A stretch of 64,000 nt of DNA from contig JADJAB010000001.1 in assembly GCA_016704435.1 (NCBI GenBank), positions 62,001 to 126,000 of the forward strand, in the 5' to 3' direction. Under the pieces are notes generated by a model that searched no databases, had not been told where the DNA came from, and worked only from the letters and a program-made list of their open reading frames with translations. Positions 53,707 through 63,680 of this stretch are shown one piece after another. The stretch comes from Rhodobacter sp. GTDB lineage: Bacteria > Pseudomonadota > Alphaproteobacteria > Rhodobacterales > Rhodobacteraceae. The position numbers and the translations under genes are program-made. Every line of letters begins with the position of its first letter. The stretch's first letter is position 1.

Positions 53707-55266
53707 ATGATCTGTTCAAGAACGGGCGCATGGCGCCTTCTGCTGGGTTCGGCCGCGATCGCCCTGGCGGCCGCCGGTGCGGTCGAGGCCAAGGATCTGA
53801 AGGTCGGCCTGACCTCGGATGCCGTTCACTTCGACCCCCAGGCTGGCGAAGAGCTTTCGTCCAACATCATGTTCTATCATGTCTACGACCCGCTGGTCCG
53901 CCGCGATGCCGATCTGAACTTCGGCCCCGGCCTGGCCGAAAGCTGGGAGCTGACCGATGACACGACCTGGGTGTTCCACCTGCGTCCCGGTGTGAGATTT
54001 CACGACGGCAGCGACTTCAAGGCCTCGGACGTGGTCTTTACCATCGACCGGCTGAAGGCCTCGCTGATGGCCAACCTCGGCGCCAACATCGTCTCGGCAA
54101 CGGCGATCGATGACCTGACTGTCGAGATCAAGACACCCTTCCCCTATGCCGCCCTGCCCAACGACCTCGCCGCCATCCTGATCCTCAGCGAGGCGCATGT
54201 GAAAGCGGTGGGCGACACCGAGCTGGATTCCAGCCCGATGGGCACCGGCCCCTACAAGCTGGGCGAATGGATCAAGGAAGACCACATCACCTTGCTGGCC
54301 AACCCCGACTACTACATGGGCGCGCCCAAGATCGACACGGTGACCTTCCGCCCGATCACCAACCCGGCGACCCGCACCGCCGCCCTGCTGACCGGAGAGC
54401 TGGACATCGTGCAGGATCTGGCCGTGCGTGACGTCGACCGGGTCAAGGGAGAGGCGGGCTTTACGGTGGTGACCAGGCCGAGCCTCCTGAACATCGTGCT
54501 GGCGATGGACATGCGCGAAAAGTCCCCGACCATCGCGCTGGACAAGAACCCGATGACCGACCACCGGGTGCGCGAGGCGATCGCGCGGGCGATCGACGTC
54601 GACACCATATCGGCGGTCATCATGAACGGGCTGTCGACGCCCTCGGAACAATTCGTCCCGGCCAGCCATGTCGGGTATCTGCCCGGCGCGGATTTCCACG
54701 CAATGTATCCGTTCGACGTGGAAGCGGCCGAACAGCTGATGGCGGACGCGGGTTATGCCGACGGCTTTACCATGACGCTGGACGCAACCAACAACCGCTA
54801 TGTCAACGATGCCCAGATCGGGCAGGCGCTGGCCTCGATGCTGGCGAAGATCGACATCGACCTGCAACTGAACCTGATGCCGAAGTCCAACTTCTTCGGC
54901 TACATCCGGGTGCCCAGCGACAATTCCAGCTTCATCATGTCGGGCTGGGACGTGCCCTCGGGCGATGCCGGGTCGATGTACTCGGTGCTGTATTACACGC
55001 GCGACGTCAAGGAAGGCTATGGCCAGGTCAACCGGGGCAGCTATTCCAACCCTGCGCTTGATGCGTTGATCGACCAGGCCGACAGCACCCCGCGCATCGA
55101 AGAACGAGCCGGATACCTGCGCGACGCGACCAGGATCCTGCTCGACGACATCCCGATGATCCCGGTGCATTACGAGCAGGACATCTACGCCGCCCGCGAC
55201 GGGGTGGTCTTCACGCCGCGCACCGACAAGTTCCTCTGGGCCTACGACATGGACGTGGCCGAGTAA
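53707..55266 (+). CDS. DppA/OppA-like periplasmic solute-binding protein
   Basis: 519 residues, SBP_bac_5 family. Signal peptide (WRLLLGSAAIALAAAGAVEA, cut near residue 28), then KVGLTSDAVHFDPQAGEELSSN, HVYDPLVRRDADLNFGPGLAESWELTDD, WVFHLRPGVRFHDGSDF and SSPMGTGPYKL. AAGGAG lies six bases before the ATG at 53707; the ATG at 53701 is too close to it. The name covers dipeptide, glutathione, nickel and opine binders; the ligand here is unknown. A terminator-like hairpin follows. Confidence 0.92.
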   Translation: MICSRTGAWRLLLGSAAIALAAAGAVEAKDLKVGLTSDAVHFDPQAGEELSSNIMFYHVYDPLVRRDADLNFGPGLAESWELTDDTTWVFHLRPGVRFHDGSDFKASDVVFTIDRLKASLMANLGANIVSATAIDDLTVEIKTPFPYAALPNDLAAILILSEAHVKAVGDTELDSSPMGTGPYKLGEWIKEDHITLLANPDYYMGAPKIDTVTFRPITNPATRTAALLTGELDIVQDLAVRDVDRVKGEAGFTVVTRPSLLNIVLAMDMREKSPTIALDKNPMTDHRVREAIARAIDVDTISAVIMNGLSTPSEQFVPASHVGYLPGADFHAMYPFDVEAAEQLMADAGYADGFTMTLDATNNRYVNDAQIGQALASMLAKIDIDLQLNLMPKSNFFGYIRVPSDNSSFIMSGWDVPSGDAGSMYSVLYYTRDVKEGYGQVNRGSYSNPALDALIDQADSTPRIEERAGYLRDATRILLDDIPMIPVHYEQDIYAARDGVVFTPRTDKFLWAYDMDVAE

Positions 55267-55276
55267 CCACCGTTTG

Positions 55277-55309
55277 AAGGCGCCCGCCAACCGTGGGCGC
55301 CTTTCTTTC
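55277..55309 (+). terminator. intercistronic terminator/attenuator after dppA-like gene
   Basis: Nine-base perfect stem AAGGCGCCC / GGGCGCCTT with a nine-base loop, followed by TTCTTTCC, 11 bases after the stop. It should lower read-through into the permease genes and keep binding protein in excess. Confidence 0.7.
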
Positions 55310-55332
55310 CGTCAGCCAGGAATTCTTCCGAC

Positions 55333-56298
55333 GTGCTTGGTTACACGATCAAACGCCTGTTGCAGATGGTCCTCGTTCTCTGGGCCGTTTCCGTCATCGT
55401 CTTCCTGATGATGAGCTTTACCGGCGACCCGGTGTTCATGGTGATCCCGATCGACAGCACCCAGGCCGAGATCGACCAGGCCCGCCGCATCCTTGGCCTC
55501 GACCGGTCGATGCTGGCGCAATACGGCATCTTCATCGGCAACCTGCTGCAGGGCGATTTCGGGCGGTCCTACGTGTTCGGTCAGCCCGCGATGGAGCTGA
55601 TCCTGGAACGTCTGCCGGCGACGATGGAAATCGTGGTGCTGGCGGTGGTCATTGCTGCCGTCGTTGCCATTCCGCTGGGCGTCTATGCCGGGGCCAATCC
55701 GGGCCGCGCCTCCAGCCGCGCGATCATGTCGGGGTCGCTTCTTGGCATTTCGCTGCCGGGGTTCTGGGTCGGCATGATGCTGATCTTCCTGTTTTCGGTG
55801 CGCTGGCACCTTCTGCCCTCGTCAGGGCGCGGCGATGCGGTCGAGGTCTGGGGTCTGCGGCTGTCATTCCTTACCGTGGACGGCTGGCGCCACCTGATCC
55901 TGCCGTCGGTGACGCTGTCGCTGGGCACGCTGGCGATCCTGCTGCGCATCACGCGGGCCGGGATGATGGAAGTCACCCGGCAGGACTACATGAAGTTCGC
56001 CCGCGCCAAGGGCGTATCGCGGCGCGGTGTGCTGTACGGCCACGGCTTGCGCAATGCGCTGATCCCGGTCGTCACGATCTTTGGCCTGCAACTGGGCGAC
56101 CTGATCGCCTTTGCCACCATCACCGAGACGATCTTTGCCTGGCCCGGCCTCGGCAAGCTCCTGATCGACTCGATCTACCGTGCCGACCGGCCGGTGATCG
56201 TGGTCTATCTGATGCTGGTCGCACTGATCTTCGTGGTCATCAACTTCATCGTCGACATCGTCTATACGCTGATCGACCCGCGCATCACGGTGAAATGA
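55333..56298 (+). CDS. DppB-type ABC transporter permease
   Basis: 321 residues from a GTG at 55333. LGYTIKRLLQMVLVLWAVSVIVFLMM is the DppB N terminus; QAEIDQARRILGLDRSMLAQYGIFIGNLLQGDFGRSY and the docking loop FARAKGVSRRGVLYGHGLRNALIPVVTIFG are diagnostic. Six helices. One base separates it from the DppC-like gene. Confidence 0.94.
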   Translation: MLGYTIKRLLQMVLVLWAVSVIVFLMMSFTGDPVFMVIPIDSTQAEIDQARRILGLDRSMLAQYGIFIGNLLQGDFGRSYVFGQPAMELILERLPATMEIVVLAVVIAAVVAIPLGVYAGANPGRASSRAIMSGSLLGISLPGFWVGMMLIFLFSVRWHLLPSSGRGDAVEVWGLRLSFLTVDGWRHLILPSVTLSLGTLAILLRITRAGMMEVTRQDYMKFARAKGVSRRGVLYGHGLRNALIPVVTIFGLQLGDLIAFATITETIFAWPGLGKLLIDSIYRADRPVIVVYLMLVALIFVVINFIVDIVYTLIDPRITVK

Positions 56299-56299
56299 C

Positions 56300-57175
56300 A
56301 TGATGAGCGGCTTCTGGACGTCCGAGTTCTTCCACAACTGGCGCCACAACGCATCGGCCATCGCGGGCAGCACGCTGCTGGTGATCTTTGCCGTGATCGT
56401 GCTGGCCGGGCCGCTTCTGGTGGCGCAGGATCCCTATGACGTCGGCTCGCTGAACCTGCTGGACAGCTACAAGCCGCCGATGTGGCTTGATGGCGGCGAA
56501 AGCGCCTTTCCGCTGGGCACCGATGGGCAGGGGCGCGATGTGCTGGCGTCGATCTTCTATGGCACGCGGGTGTCGGTGCTGATCGGTGTCTCGGCCATGG
56601 TCCTGTCCTGCCTGATCGGCACGGCGCTGGGGCTGCTGGCGGGGTTCTACGGCGGCTGGCTTGACAGCGTGATCATGCGCATCGCGGATGTGCAGCTGTC
56701 GTTCCCGTCGATGCTGATCGCGCTGTTCCTGATGTCGGCTTTCGGCACCGGCATCGACAAGGTGCTGATCGCGCTGACCGCCGTGGGCTGGGTGGTCTAT
56801 GCCCGCACCGTGCGCGGCTCGACCCTCAGCGAGGTGAACAAGGAATATGTCCAGGCCGCCCGCGTCGCCGGCCTGCGCGACGGCAAGATCATCCGTCGCC
56901 ATATCCTGCCCAATGTGCTGACCCCGGTCATCGTGGTCTCGACCGTACAGGTCGGCACCTTCATCCTGATCGAGGCGTCGCTGTCCTTCCTGGGCGTCGG
57001 CGTGCCGATCACCAAGCCGTCGCTGGGGCTTCTGATCAAGAACGGATTCGACGTGCTGTTTTCCGGCCTGTGGTGGAACAGCGTCTTTCCGGGCCTGTTC
57101 ATCATGGCGCTGGTGTTCGGGATCAACCTGGTCGGCGATTTCCTGCGCGACGAACTGAACCCGAGGCTGAAATGA
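56300..57175 (+). CDS. DppC-type ABC transporter permease
   Basis: 291 residues. FPLGTDGQGRDVLASIFYGTRVSVLIG is the DppC/OppC marker and YVQAARVAGLRDGKIIRRHILPNVLTPVIV the docking loop. Six helices. Two adjacent ATGs (56300, 56303... read MMSGF) are possible starts. It overlaps the DppD-like start by four bases (ATGA). Confidence 0.94.
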   Translation: MMSGFWTSEFFHNWRHNASAIAGSTLLVIFAVIVLAGPLLVAQDPYDVGSLNLLDSYKPPMWLDGGESAFPLGTDGQGRDVLASIFYGTRVSVLIGVSAMVLSCLIGTALGLLAGFYGGWLDSVIMRIADVQLSFPSMLIALFLMSAFGTGIDKVLIALTAVGWVVYARTVRGSTLSEVNKEYVQAARVAGLRDGKIIRRHILPNVLTPVIVVSTVQVGTFILIEASLSFLGVGVPITKPSLGLLIKNGFDVLFSGLWWNSVFPGLFIMALVFGINLVGDFLRDELNPRLK

Positions 57176-58155
57176 CCGCGCCGCTTCTGTCGGTGCGCGA
57201 TCTGCGCACGCATTTCCATACCTTCTCGGGGGTGGTCAAGGCGGTGAACGGCGTCAGCTTCGACATCGGCGCCGGGCAGGTGATGGGGCTGGTCGGCGAA
57301 AGCGGCGGCGGAAAGTCGGTGGTGGGTTTCTCCATCCTCGGCCTGATCGACCCGCCCGGCCGGATCGAGGGCGGGCAGATCCTGCTCGACGGCCAGGACC
57401 TGGTCGGCGCCCCGGAAGAGGCCTTGCGCCGGGTGCGCGGACGCCAGATTTCTATGGTGTTCCAGGACCCGATGACCTCGCTGAATCCGCTGCATACCGT
57501 CGGACGGCAGATGGACGAGATGCTGCGCCTTCACACCGATCTGGACGCGCCCGCGCGCAAGGCGGCCTGTATTGAGATGCTGGAAAGCGTCGGTATCAGC
57601 CGCGCGGCGGAACGACTGGGCGCCTATCCGCACCAGTTTTCCGGCGGCATGCGCCAGCGCGTGGTGATCGCCATCGCCCTTCTCGCCGGCCCGCGCCTGA
57701 TCATCGCGGATGAGCCGACGACCGCGCTGGACGTGACGATCCAGAGCCAGATCCTGAAGCTGATGCGCCGCCAGATCGCCGACCGCGGCGCCTCGATGAT
57801 CCTGATCACCCACGACCTTGCCGTGGTCTCGGAAATGGCCGACCACATCACGGTGCTTTACTGCGGCAAGGTGGTGGAGCGGGGGCTGACGCGGGACGTG
57901 ATCGGCGCCCCGGCCCATCCTTATACGCGCGGGTTGATCGACAGCATTCCCGATCCGCGTCACCGGCAGACCCGCCTGAGCCAGATCCCCGGCACCGTGC
58001 CCGATATCCGCAACCTGCCCGTCGGATGCAGCTTTCGCGAGCGTTGCCCGCGTGCCCAGGCGTTGTGCGCCCAGGCCGACCCGCCCCTGACCGCGCAGCG
58101 CGCATCGCTGCATGCCGCCTGTCATTTTCCCCTAACCGAAGCAGAGGCGCCATGA
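57172..58155 (+). CDS. DppD-type ABC transporter ATPase
   Basis: 327 residues. Walker A GESGGGKS (42-49), VFQDPMTSLNP, signature FSGGMRQRVVIAIAL, Walker B LIIADEPTTALDVT, switch THDLAVVSEMAD, and the oligopeptide C-terminal cysteine motif CSFRERCPRAQALC. ATG at 57172 overlaps the permease stop. It forms the ATPase heterodimer with the next gene. Confidence 0.95.
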   Translation: MTAPLLSVRDLRTHFHTFSGVVKAVNGVSFDIGAGQVMGLVGESGGGKSVVGFSILGLIDPPGRIEGGQILLDGQDLVGAPEEALRRVRGRQISMVFQDPMTSLNPLHTVGRQMDEMLRLHTDLDAPARKAACIEMLESVGISRAAERLGAYPHQFSGGMRQRVVIAIALLAGPRLIIADEPTTALDVTIQSQILKLMRRQIADRGASMILITHDLAVVSEMADHITVLYCGKVVERGLTRDVIGAPAHPYTRGLIDSIPDPRHRQTRLSQIPGTVPDIRNLPVGCSFRERCPRAQALCAQADPPLTAQRASLHAACHFPLTEAEAP

Positions 58156-59174
58156 CCCCGATGCTGGACGTCCGCAGCCTCGAACAGGAATTCGCCATCG
58201 GTGGCGGCCTCTTCGACCGGCTGCGGTTCGAGAGGGGCCGCGTGCTGGCCCCCCGCAAGATCGTCCACGCCGTCAACGGCGTCAGCTTCACCATCAACCG
58301 GGGCGAGGTGCTGGCGCTGGTCGGCGAAAGCGGATGCGGCAAGTCGACAGTGGCCAAGACCATCGCCCGCATCTACCGGCCCACATCCGGCGAAATCCGC
58401 ATCGACGGCAAGGATGTCGCCATCCTTGGCCACCGCGAGATGCTGCCGGTGCGCGCCAGGATGCAGATGATCTTTCAGGATCCTTTCGCCAGCCTGAACC
58501 CCCGCCAGAAGGTGCGCGACATCGTTGCCGAACCGCTGCTCGAGCAGACCGCGGGGCGCGCCGCCAGGGCCGAGGTGACGGACCGCACCCTTGCGCTGCT
58601 GGCGCGCGTCGGGCTGAACGCGGAACATGCCGGCCGCTATCCGCATCAGTTTTCCGGCGGCCAGCGCCAGCGCATCGGCATCGCGCGGGCATTGTCGGTC
58701 AACCCTGCGCTTATCATCGCGGATGAGCCGGTCTCGGCACTGGATGTGTCGATCCAGGCGCAGATCCTGAACCTGATGATGGACCTCAAGGACGAACTTG
58801 GGCTGGCCTATCTGTTCATCAGCCACGACCTGTCGGTGGTGCATCACATCGCCGACCGGGTGGGGGTGATGTATCTGGGCTTCATGGTCGAGAACGCGCC
58901 GCGAGATGCGCTGTTTGCAACCCCCCGCCACCCCTATACGCGGGCCTTGCTGTCCGCCGCGCCGACGATCCGGGAAAAGCGCGACGTTGCCGAGATCGAG
59001 CTTTCGGGCGAGGTGCCAAGCGCTCTGAACCTGCCGTCGGGCTGCTGCTTCCGCACCCGCTGCCCCTTTGCCTGGGGCCGCTGCACCGCCGAGCGCCCCA
59101 CGTTGCAGGCCGTGGGCGATGACCACACTGTCGCCTGTCACCTGATTGATGAGCCGGAGAGGGACCGCACATGA
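58152..59174 (+). CDS. DppF-type ABC transporter ATPase
   Basis: 340 residues. Walker A GESGCGKS (58-65), IFQDPFASLNPRQKV, signature FSGGQRQRIGIARAL, Walker B LIIADEPVSALDVS, switch SHDLSVVHHIADRV and the terminal CFRTRCPFAWGRC motif. ATG at 58152 overlaps the DppD stop; its own stop overlaps the next gene (ATGA). Confidence 0.95.
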   Translation: MTPMLDVRSLEQEFAIGGGLFDRLRFERGRVLAPRKIVHAVNGVSFTINRGEVLALVGESGCGKSTVAKTIARIYRPTSGEIRIDGKDVAILGHREMLPVRARMQMIFQDPFASLNPRQKVRDIVAEPLLEQTAGRAARAEVTDRTLALLARVGLNAEHAGRYPHQFSGGQRQRIGIARALSVNPALIIADEPVSALDVSIQAQILNLMMDLKDELGLAYLFISHDLSVVHHIADRVGVMYLGFMVENAPRDALFATPRHPYTRALLSAAPTIREKRDVAEIELSGEVPSALNLPSGCCFRTRCPFAWGRCTAERPTLQAVGDDHTVACHLIDEPERDRT

Positions 59175-60623
59175 ACCAACCCGTCACCATCGCCCAGGCC
59201 CGGCTGGTCTTGAACGAGCCGCATGACTGCACCGACAGCAACGACGAACTGACGATCTATCACGCCGTCTTCGACACGCTGGTCCGCCGCGTCGGCCAGG
59301 AGTTCGTGCCGCATCTGGCGCGGCGCTGGGATCTGTCTGCCGATGCCCGGACCTGGACCTTCCACCTGCATCCCGGCGTGCGGTTTCACGACGGCACGCC
59401 CTGCGATGCCGATGCGGTGCGGCAATCGCTGATCCGCATGGCGCGGCAGGACAAGGGCTATACGCTGGGCGCCCGCGGTCTGGCGGCAGTATCTGGGAGG
59501 GGCGGAAATCTCCACGCCAGATGCAGAAACCGTCGTCATCCGGCTTGCGGACCCGATGGCCGATCTGCTGGATGTGCTGGAACAGGGCTTCATCGTCGCG
59601 CCCTCGTCTTTCCCGGCGCATGACGCGGGTCAGCATGACCGCCCCGTCGGCTCCGGCCCCTACCGGATCATCTCGGCCAATGCGGATGAAGTGCGGGCCA
59701 CGCGGGTCGAGGGGCATTTCGCCGGAACAGCGGAAAATGCCGCTCTGGTCTGGCGCCGCGAACCCGATCCGGCAAAGCGGCTGGCGCTGTTGCAGTCGGG
59801 CGCGGTGCAGGTGGCCAATGCGCTGGACTTCCACGCCTCGAAGGCGCTTGAGGGCAGCGCGGCCAGCCGCCACGAATACCTGTCGCCAGTGGCGATCATC
59901 TACCTTCTGAACGCCGCGCGCGGCCCGCTGACCGATGCGCGTGTGCGCCGCGCCCTGTCGCTGGCGCTCGACCGGCCGAAGCTGATCGTCGATGTGGTGA
60001 ACGGTGCCGCCCGCCCGCTTCTGGGCTTCGTCAGCCCGGCGCATTTCGGCGCGGGCAGCGGCGCGGGGGCGGCGCAAGACCTGGATACGGCACGGGCGCT
60101 GCTGGCCGAGGCGGGCCATGGCGACGGCTTGACGCTGGAGGTTGATTGCCCGACCCGTCTGCCCGACGAGGCAGAGCGGCTGACTGCCGCCCTTGGCGAT
60201 CAACTGGCGCAGATCGGGGTGCAGTTGAACGTGCATCTGCACCCCGACCGCGAAGCCTATGCCCATATGGTTCGCCGCAAGGAGATCCGCGATCTTTGCG
60301 TGTTCGATTCCAGCCCGATGAGCACCTTTCGCGTGCTCTTCGAAAAGATCGACGCCCGCGTGAAGGGGGCCTGGTGGCAAGGCTATCACAACCCGGTGGT
60401 CGAGGCCCTGATCGACGAGGGTCGCGTCACGCCCGACCGCCAGGCCCGCGCCGCGATCTTTGCAAAGGCCTACGCCGAATTGCAGCGCGATCCGCCCTGG
60501 CTGACGCTGTACAACCCGATCCGGGTGATCGGTCTGGCCGGGGCGCATCCCGGTTTCACCATGCCCGCCGATGGTGTCATCGACGCCGCGCGACTGCCGA
60601 AGATCGGGGGCGCGCGTGGCTGA
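59171..60623 (+). pseudogene. signal-less DppA-like solute-binding protein, frameshifted
   Basis: About 483 residues when joined. It starts MNQPVTIAQARLVLNEPHD and goes directly into the mature SBP_bac_5 fold (YHAVFDTLVRRVGQEFVPHLARRWDLSADA, FHLHPGVRFHDGTPCDADAV, then VGSGPYRI, LLNAARGPLTDARVRRALSLALDR), with no signal peptide. The break at 59472-59474 (GGCGCCCGCGG) has one C too many for LGAAVWRQYLGGAE. It overlaps the DppF stop by four bases and the amidohydrolase start by eight. Its lack of a signal argues for a cytoplasmic ligand-binding role next to a complete importer that already has a secreted binding protein. Confidence 0.85.
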
Positions 60624-62066
60624 CCTGATCGTCTCCGGCGGCACGATCGTCACCATGGACCCGGCACGCAGAGTCATCGAGGATGGGGCCGTGGCCATTG
60701 CCGCAGGCCGCATCATCGCGGTCGGCACAAGCGCCGAGATCGCGGCCGCGCACAGCGCACCAAGGACCATAGACGCCGCCGGCAAGCTGGTGATGCCCGG
60801 CCTGATCGACGTTCATGCCCATGCCGGCCACGGGCTGATCAAGACCATGGGCATGGAGCAGGCAAACCACTGGGAAGAGATCTGCGGCGAGGTCTACACC
60901 ACCGCCTCCCGCCCGATTTCTGGTATGCCGAGGCGCGGCTGGCAGCGCTGGAGCGGTTGCGCTTCGGCGTGACTTGCGGTGTCTCGCTGCTGGGCGGCGG
61001 CGATACGATCATGCGCACCGACGATCCTGCCCATGCCAACGCGCATTGCCAGGGCGTGGCCGAAGTCGGCACCCGCTCGGTCGTCGCCATCGGCCCGACC
61101 CGCCCGCCGCATCCGCGCACCTATGCAAGCTGGGAGGGTGGCGCGCGCCACGACTATCCCGTCAGCTTCGAACGGCAGTTCGATACCTGCGCCGATGTCC
61201 TGTCACGCTGGCATGGCACGCAGGACGGGCGGCTGAACATCGCGCTGCTGACGCCGGTGCTGCGCGATGAGCATGAAGCCGGGATGCCCGCCGGAGACTA
61301 TGCCGAAGCCGTGCGGCAGGCGCAGACCGTCCGCGCCCTGTCGCGCGAGGCCGGAGTGGTTTTCACCCAGGACGGGCACTGGAAAGGCTCGGTCACGCGG
61401 GCGGAAAAGCTGGGCCTGCTTGGCCCCGACGCGCTGTTGTCGCATGCCATCGACCTCGGCGCCGACGAGATCGCCATCTGCGCCGCGACGGGGGCAAAGA
61501 TCGCGCACAACCCCTCGGCCATTGCGTCGATCCTGGGCCGCTGCCCGGCGATCGAATTGATGGAGGCGGGGGTCGTGGTCGCCATCGGCTCGGACGCCAC
61601 CGCGCCCGACCGGTCGGCCGACATGTTCCGACACATGCAGCAGGCGATGCATTATCACCGCCGCCACTTTGCCGATGAGCACGTGCTGCCGCCCGGCAAG
61701 GCACTGGAGATGGTCACCATCGACGCGGCCACAGCACTGGGGATGGCGGCCGATATCGGATCGCTCGAACCCGGCAAGCGGGCCGACATCGTGCTGGTCG
61801 ACATGGCCCGGCCGCATCTCTACCCGCCCAACATGCCGGTGTTCCGTCTGGTCTGTTTCGCCAATGGCAATGACGTCGATACCGTGATCGTTGGTGGCGA
61901 GGTGATGCTTGAGCAGGGCCGACCGACCCGTGTATCCCAGGCGGACGTGCTGGCTGGTGCGGCGCGCGAGACGGAACTGATGCTGGACCGGATCGGCAAG
62001 CGCGACATGCTGGGTCTGCCCGACGGGTTCTGGGGCGCGGCGCGCTATCCGGGCAGCAGGAATTGA
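60616..62066 (+). pseudogene. COG0402 amidohydrolase / deaminase family enzyme, frameshifted
   Basis: About 483 residues when joined. GTG start at 60616. N-terminal part: ADLIVSGGTIVTMDPARRVIEDGAVAI and GLIDVHAHAGHGLIK (HxH metal pair). C-terminal part: QDGHWKGSVTRAEKLGLLGPDALLSHAIDLG, AKIAHNPSAIAS and AIGSDATAPDRS with the catalytic Asp; SLEPGKRADIVLVDM ends the fold. It resembles SsnA, guanine deaminase and triazine hydrolases, which remove amino or chloro groups from N-heterocycles. The break at 60908-60910 (GCCTCCCGCCCG) needs one more C for TASPPDFWYAEARL. Confidence 0.88.
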
Positions 62067-62082
62067 GGCTGAAAGGAAGCCG

Positions 62083-62760
62083 ATGACGATCTTCATTGTG
62101 AACCCCAACAGCAGCCAGACCGTCACCGACGGCATCGACCGCACCGTGCAGCCGATGCGCGCGGTCAGCCCGGTGCCGATCGAATGCCGGACGCTGGCCG
62201 AAGGGCCGAAGGGCATCGAGACGCAGGCCCATGTCGATGGTGTGGTGACGCCTTTGCTGGCACATTGCGCTGATCTGGAAGATCGGGCCTCGGCCTTCGT
62301 CGTCGCCTGCTTTTCCGACCCCGGCCTTGCCGCCTTGCGCGAACAATCGAAGCGTCCGGTGCTGGGCATCGCCGAAAGCGCCGTGCTGACCGCGATGACG
62401 CTGGGCCAGCGGTTCGGCATCATCTCGATCCTGTCGCGGTCGGTGCCGCGCCACATGCGCTATCTGGGTGCGATGGGGGTGATGGACCGGCTGGCCGGCG
62501 ATCTGCCGCTGGAACTGGGTGTGGCGGAGCTGGCCGACAAGGACCGCACCTTCGCGCGGCTCAAGGCCGTGGGCGCGGCGCTGCGCGACGACAAGGGGGC
62601 GGATGTGCTGATCCTGGGCTGCGCCGGCATGACCGCCTTCCGCGCCGATCTTGAGGCGGAACTGGGGCGGCCGGTGGTGGAGCCTTGTCAGGCCGCCGCG
62701 GCGATGGCGATTGGCAGGCTCGCCCTGGCGCGGGCGGACGGCAAGGGGACGAAGGCATGA
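62083..62760 (+). CDS. Asp/Glu/hydantoin racemase family protein
   Basis: 225 residues. IFIVNPNSSQTVTDGI, FVVACFSDPGLAALRE with Cys76 and VLILGCAGMTAF with Cys180 form the two-cysteine active site of the family, which includes hydantoin and allantoin racemases. In this operon it probably racemises a hydantoin-like intermediate so that both enantiomers can be hydrolysed. It overlaps the next gene by four bases (ATGA). Confidence 0.9.
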   Translation: MTIFIVNPNSSQTVTDGIDRTVQPMRAVSPVPIECRTLAEGPKGIETQAHVDGVVTPLLAHCADLEDRASAFVVACFSDPGLAALREQSKRPVLGIAESAVLTAMTLGQRFGIISILSRSVPRHMRYLGAMGVMDRLAGDLPLELGVAELADKDRTFARLKAVGAALRDDKGADVLILGCAGMTAFRADLEAELGRPVVEPCQAAAAMAIGRLALARADGKGTKA

Positions 62761-63680
62761 CACGACTGACCGCAGAGGCGAAGGGCGTCTACGTTATCGC
62801 CGTGACGCCGTTTCACGCCGACGGGCGGATCGACTACGACAGCACCGACCGGATGGTCGACTTCTATCTGGAAGTCGGCGCCACCGGGCTTACCGTCCTT
62901 GGCATGATGGGCGAAGCGCCCAAACTGACCATCGAGGAATCGCAAGCGGTGGTGCAGCGCATCCTTGCCCGCGTGCAGGGCCGGGTGCCGGTCGTCGTCG
63001 GCGTCTCGGCCCCCGGTTTTGCGCAGATGCAGACCCTGACGCGGATGGTGATGGACGATGGCGCGGCGGGGGTGATGATCGCCCCGCCTGGCAGCCTGCG
63101 GACCGATGACCAGATCGTCGGCTATTACGCGCAGGCCGCCGATTTCATCGGCGATGTGCCTTGGGTCCTGCAGGATTTCCCGCTGGTGACCGGGGTGCAG
63201 ATGTCGGTCCCGGTGATCGCGCGGATCATTGCGGCGAACCCGACCTGCGTCTGCCTGAAGCACGAGGACTGGCCGGGGCTGGAAAAGATCGGCGCCCTGC
63301 GCAAGGCGGGGACGCTGGACCGGCGGATCTCGATCCTGTGCGGCAATGGCGGGGTGTTCCTGCCCGAGGAAATGGCACGCGGCGCCGATGGGGCGATGAC
63401 AGGCTTTGCCTACCCCGAGATGATGGTGGGCGTGGTGGAAAACCACGCGAAAGGCGACATGGACCGCGCGCGCGACCTGTTCGACGCCTATCTGCCGCTG
63501 GCCCGATTCGAGCAACAGCCGGGACTGGGGCTTGCGGTGCGCAAATATGCCTTGGCGAGGCGCGGAGTTATTGCCGACCCGGCACTGCGCCGTCCCGGTG
63601 CCGCCCTGTCTGCCGCATCGAGGGCCGAGGTCGATCTGCTGATCGCGCGTCAGGAAAGACGATTGAAGGAGCTGGGCTGA
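62757..63680 (+). CDS. DapA-like (DHDPS/NAL superfamily) lyase or synthase
   Basis: 307 residues. GVYVIAVTPFHADGRIDYDSTDRMVDFYLEVGATGLTVLG is the superfamily start and Lys168 (CVCLKHEDWPG) the Schiff-base lysine. The catalytic Tyr that true DapA has in ILYNVPGRTG is replaced (VLQDFPLVTG), so this is not lysine biosynthesis; an aldolase or dehydratase acting on a catabolic 2-oxo acid is more likely. Its stop overlaps the SDR start (TGATG). Confidence 0.9.
   Translation: MTRLTAEAKGVYVIAVTPFHADGRIDYDSTDRMVDFYLEVGATGLTVLGMMGEAPKLTIEESQAVVQRILARVQGRVPVVVGVSAPGFAQMQTLTRMVMDDGAAGVMIAPPGSLRTDDQIVGYYAQAADFIGDVPWVLQDFPLVTGVQMSVPVIARIIAANPTCVCLKHEDWPGLEKIGALRKAGTLDRRISILCGNGGVFLPEEMARGADGAMTGFAYPEMMVGVVENHAKGDMDRARDLFDAYLPLARFEQQPGLGLAVRKYALARRGVIADPALRRPGAALSAASRAEVDLLIARQERRLKELG

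Noticed and set aside
62757..63680. Calling the DapA-like gene dapA (lysine biosynthesis)
   Set aside because: The catalytic tyrosine position is not conserved and the operon is catabolic.
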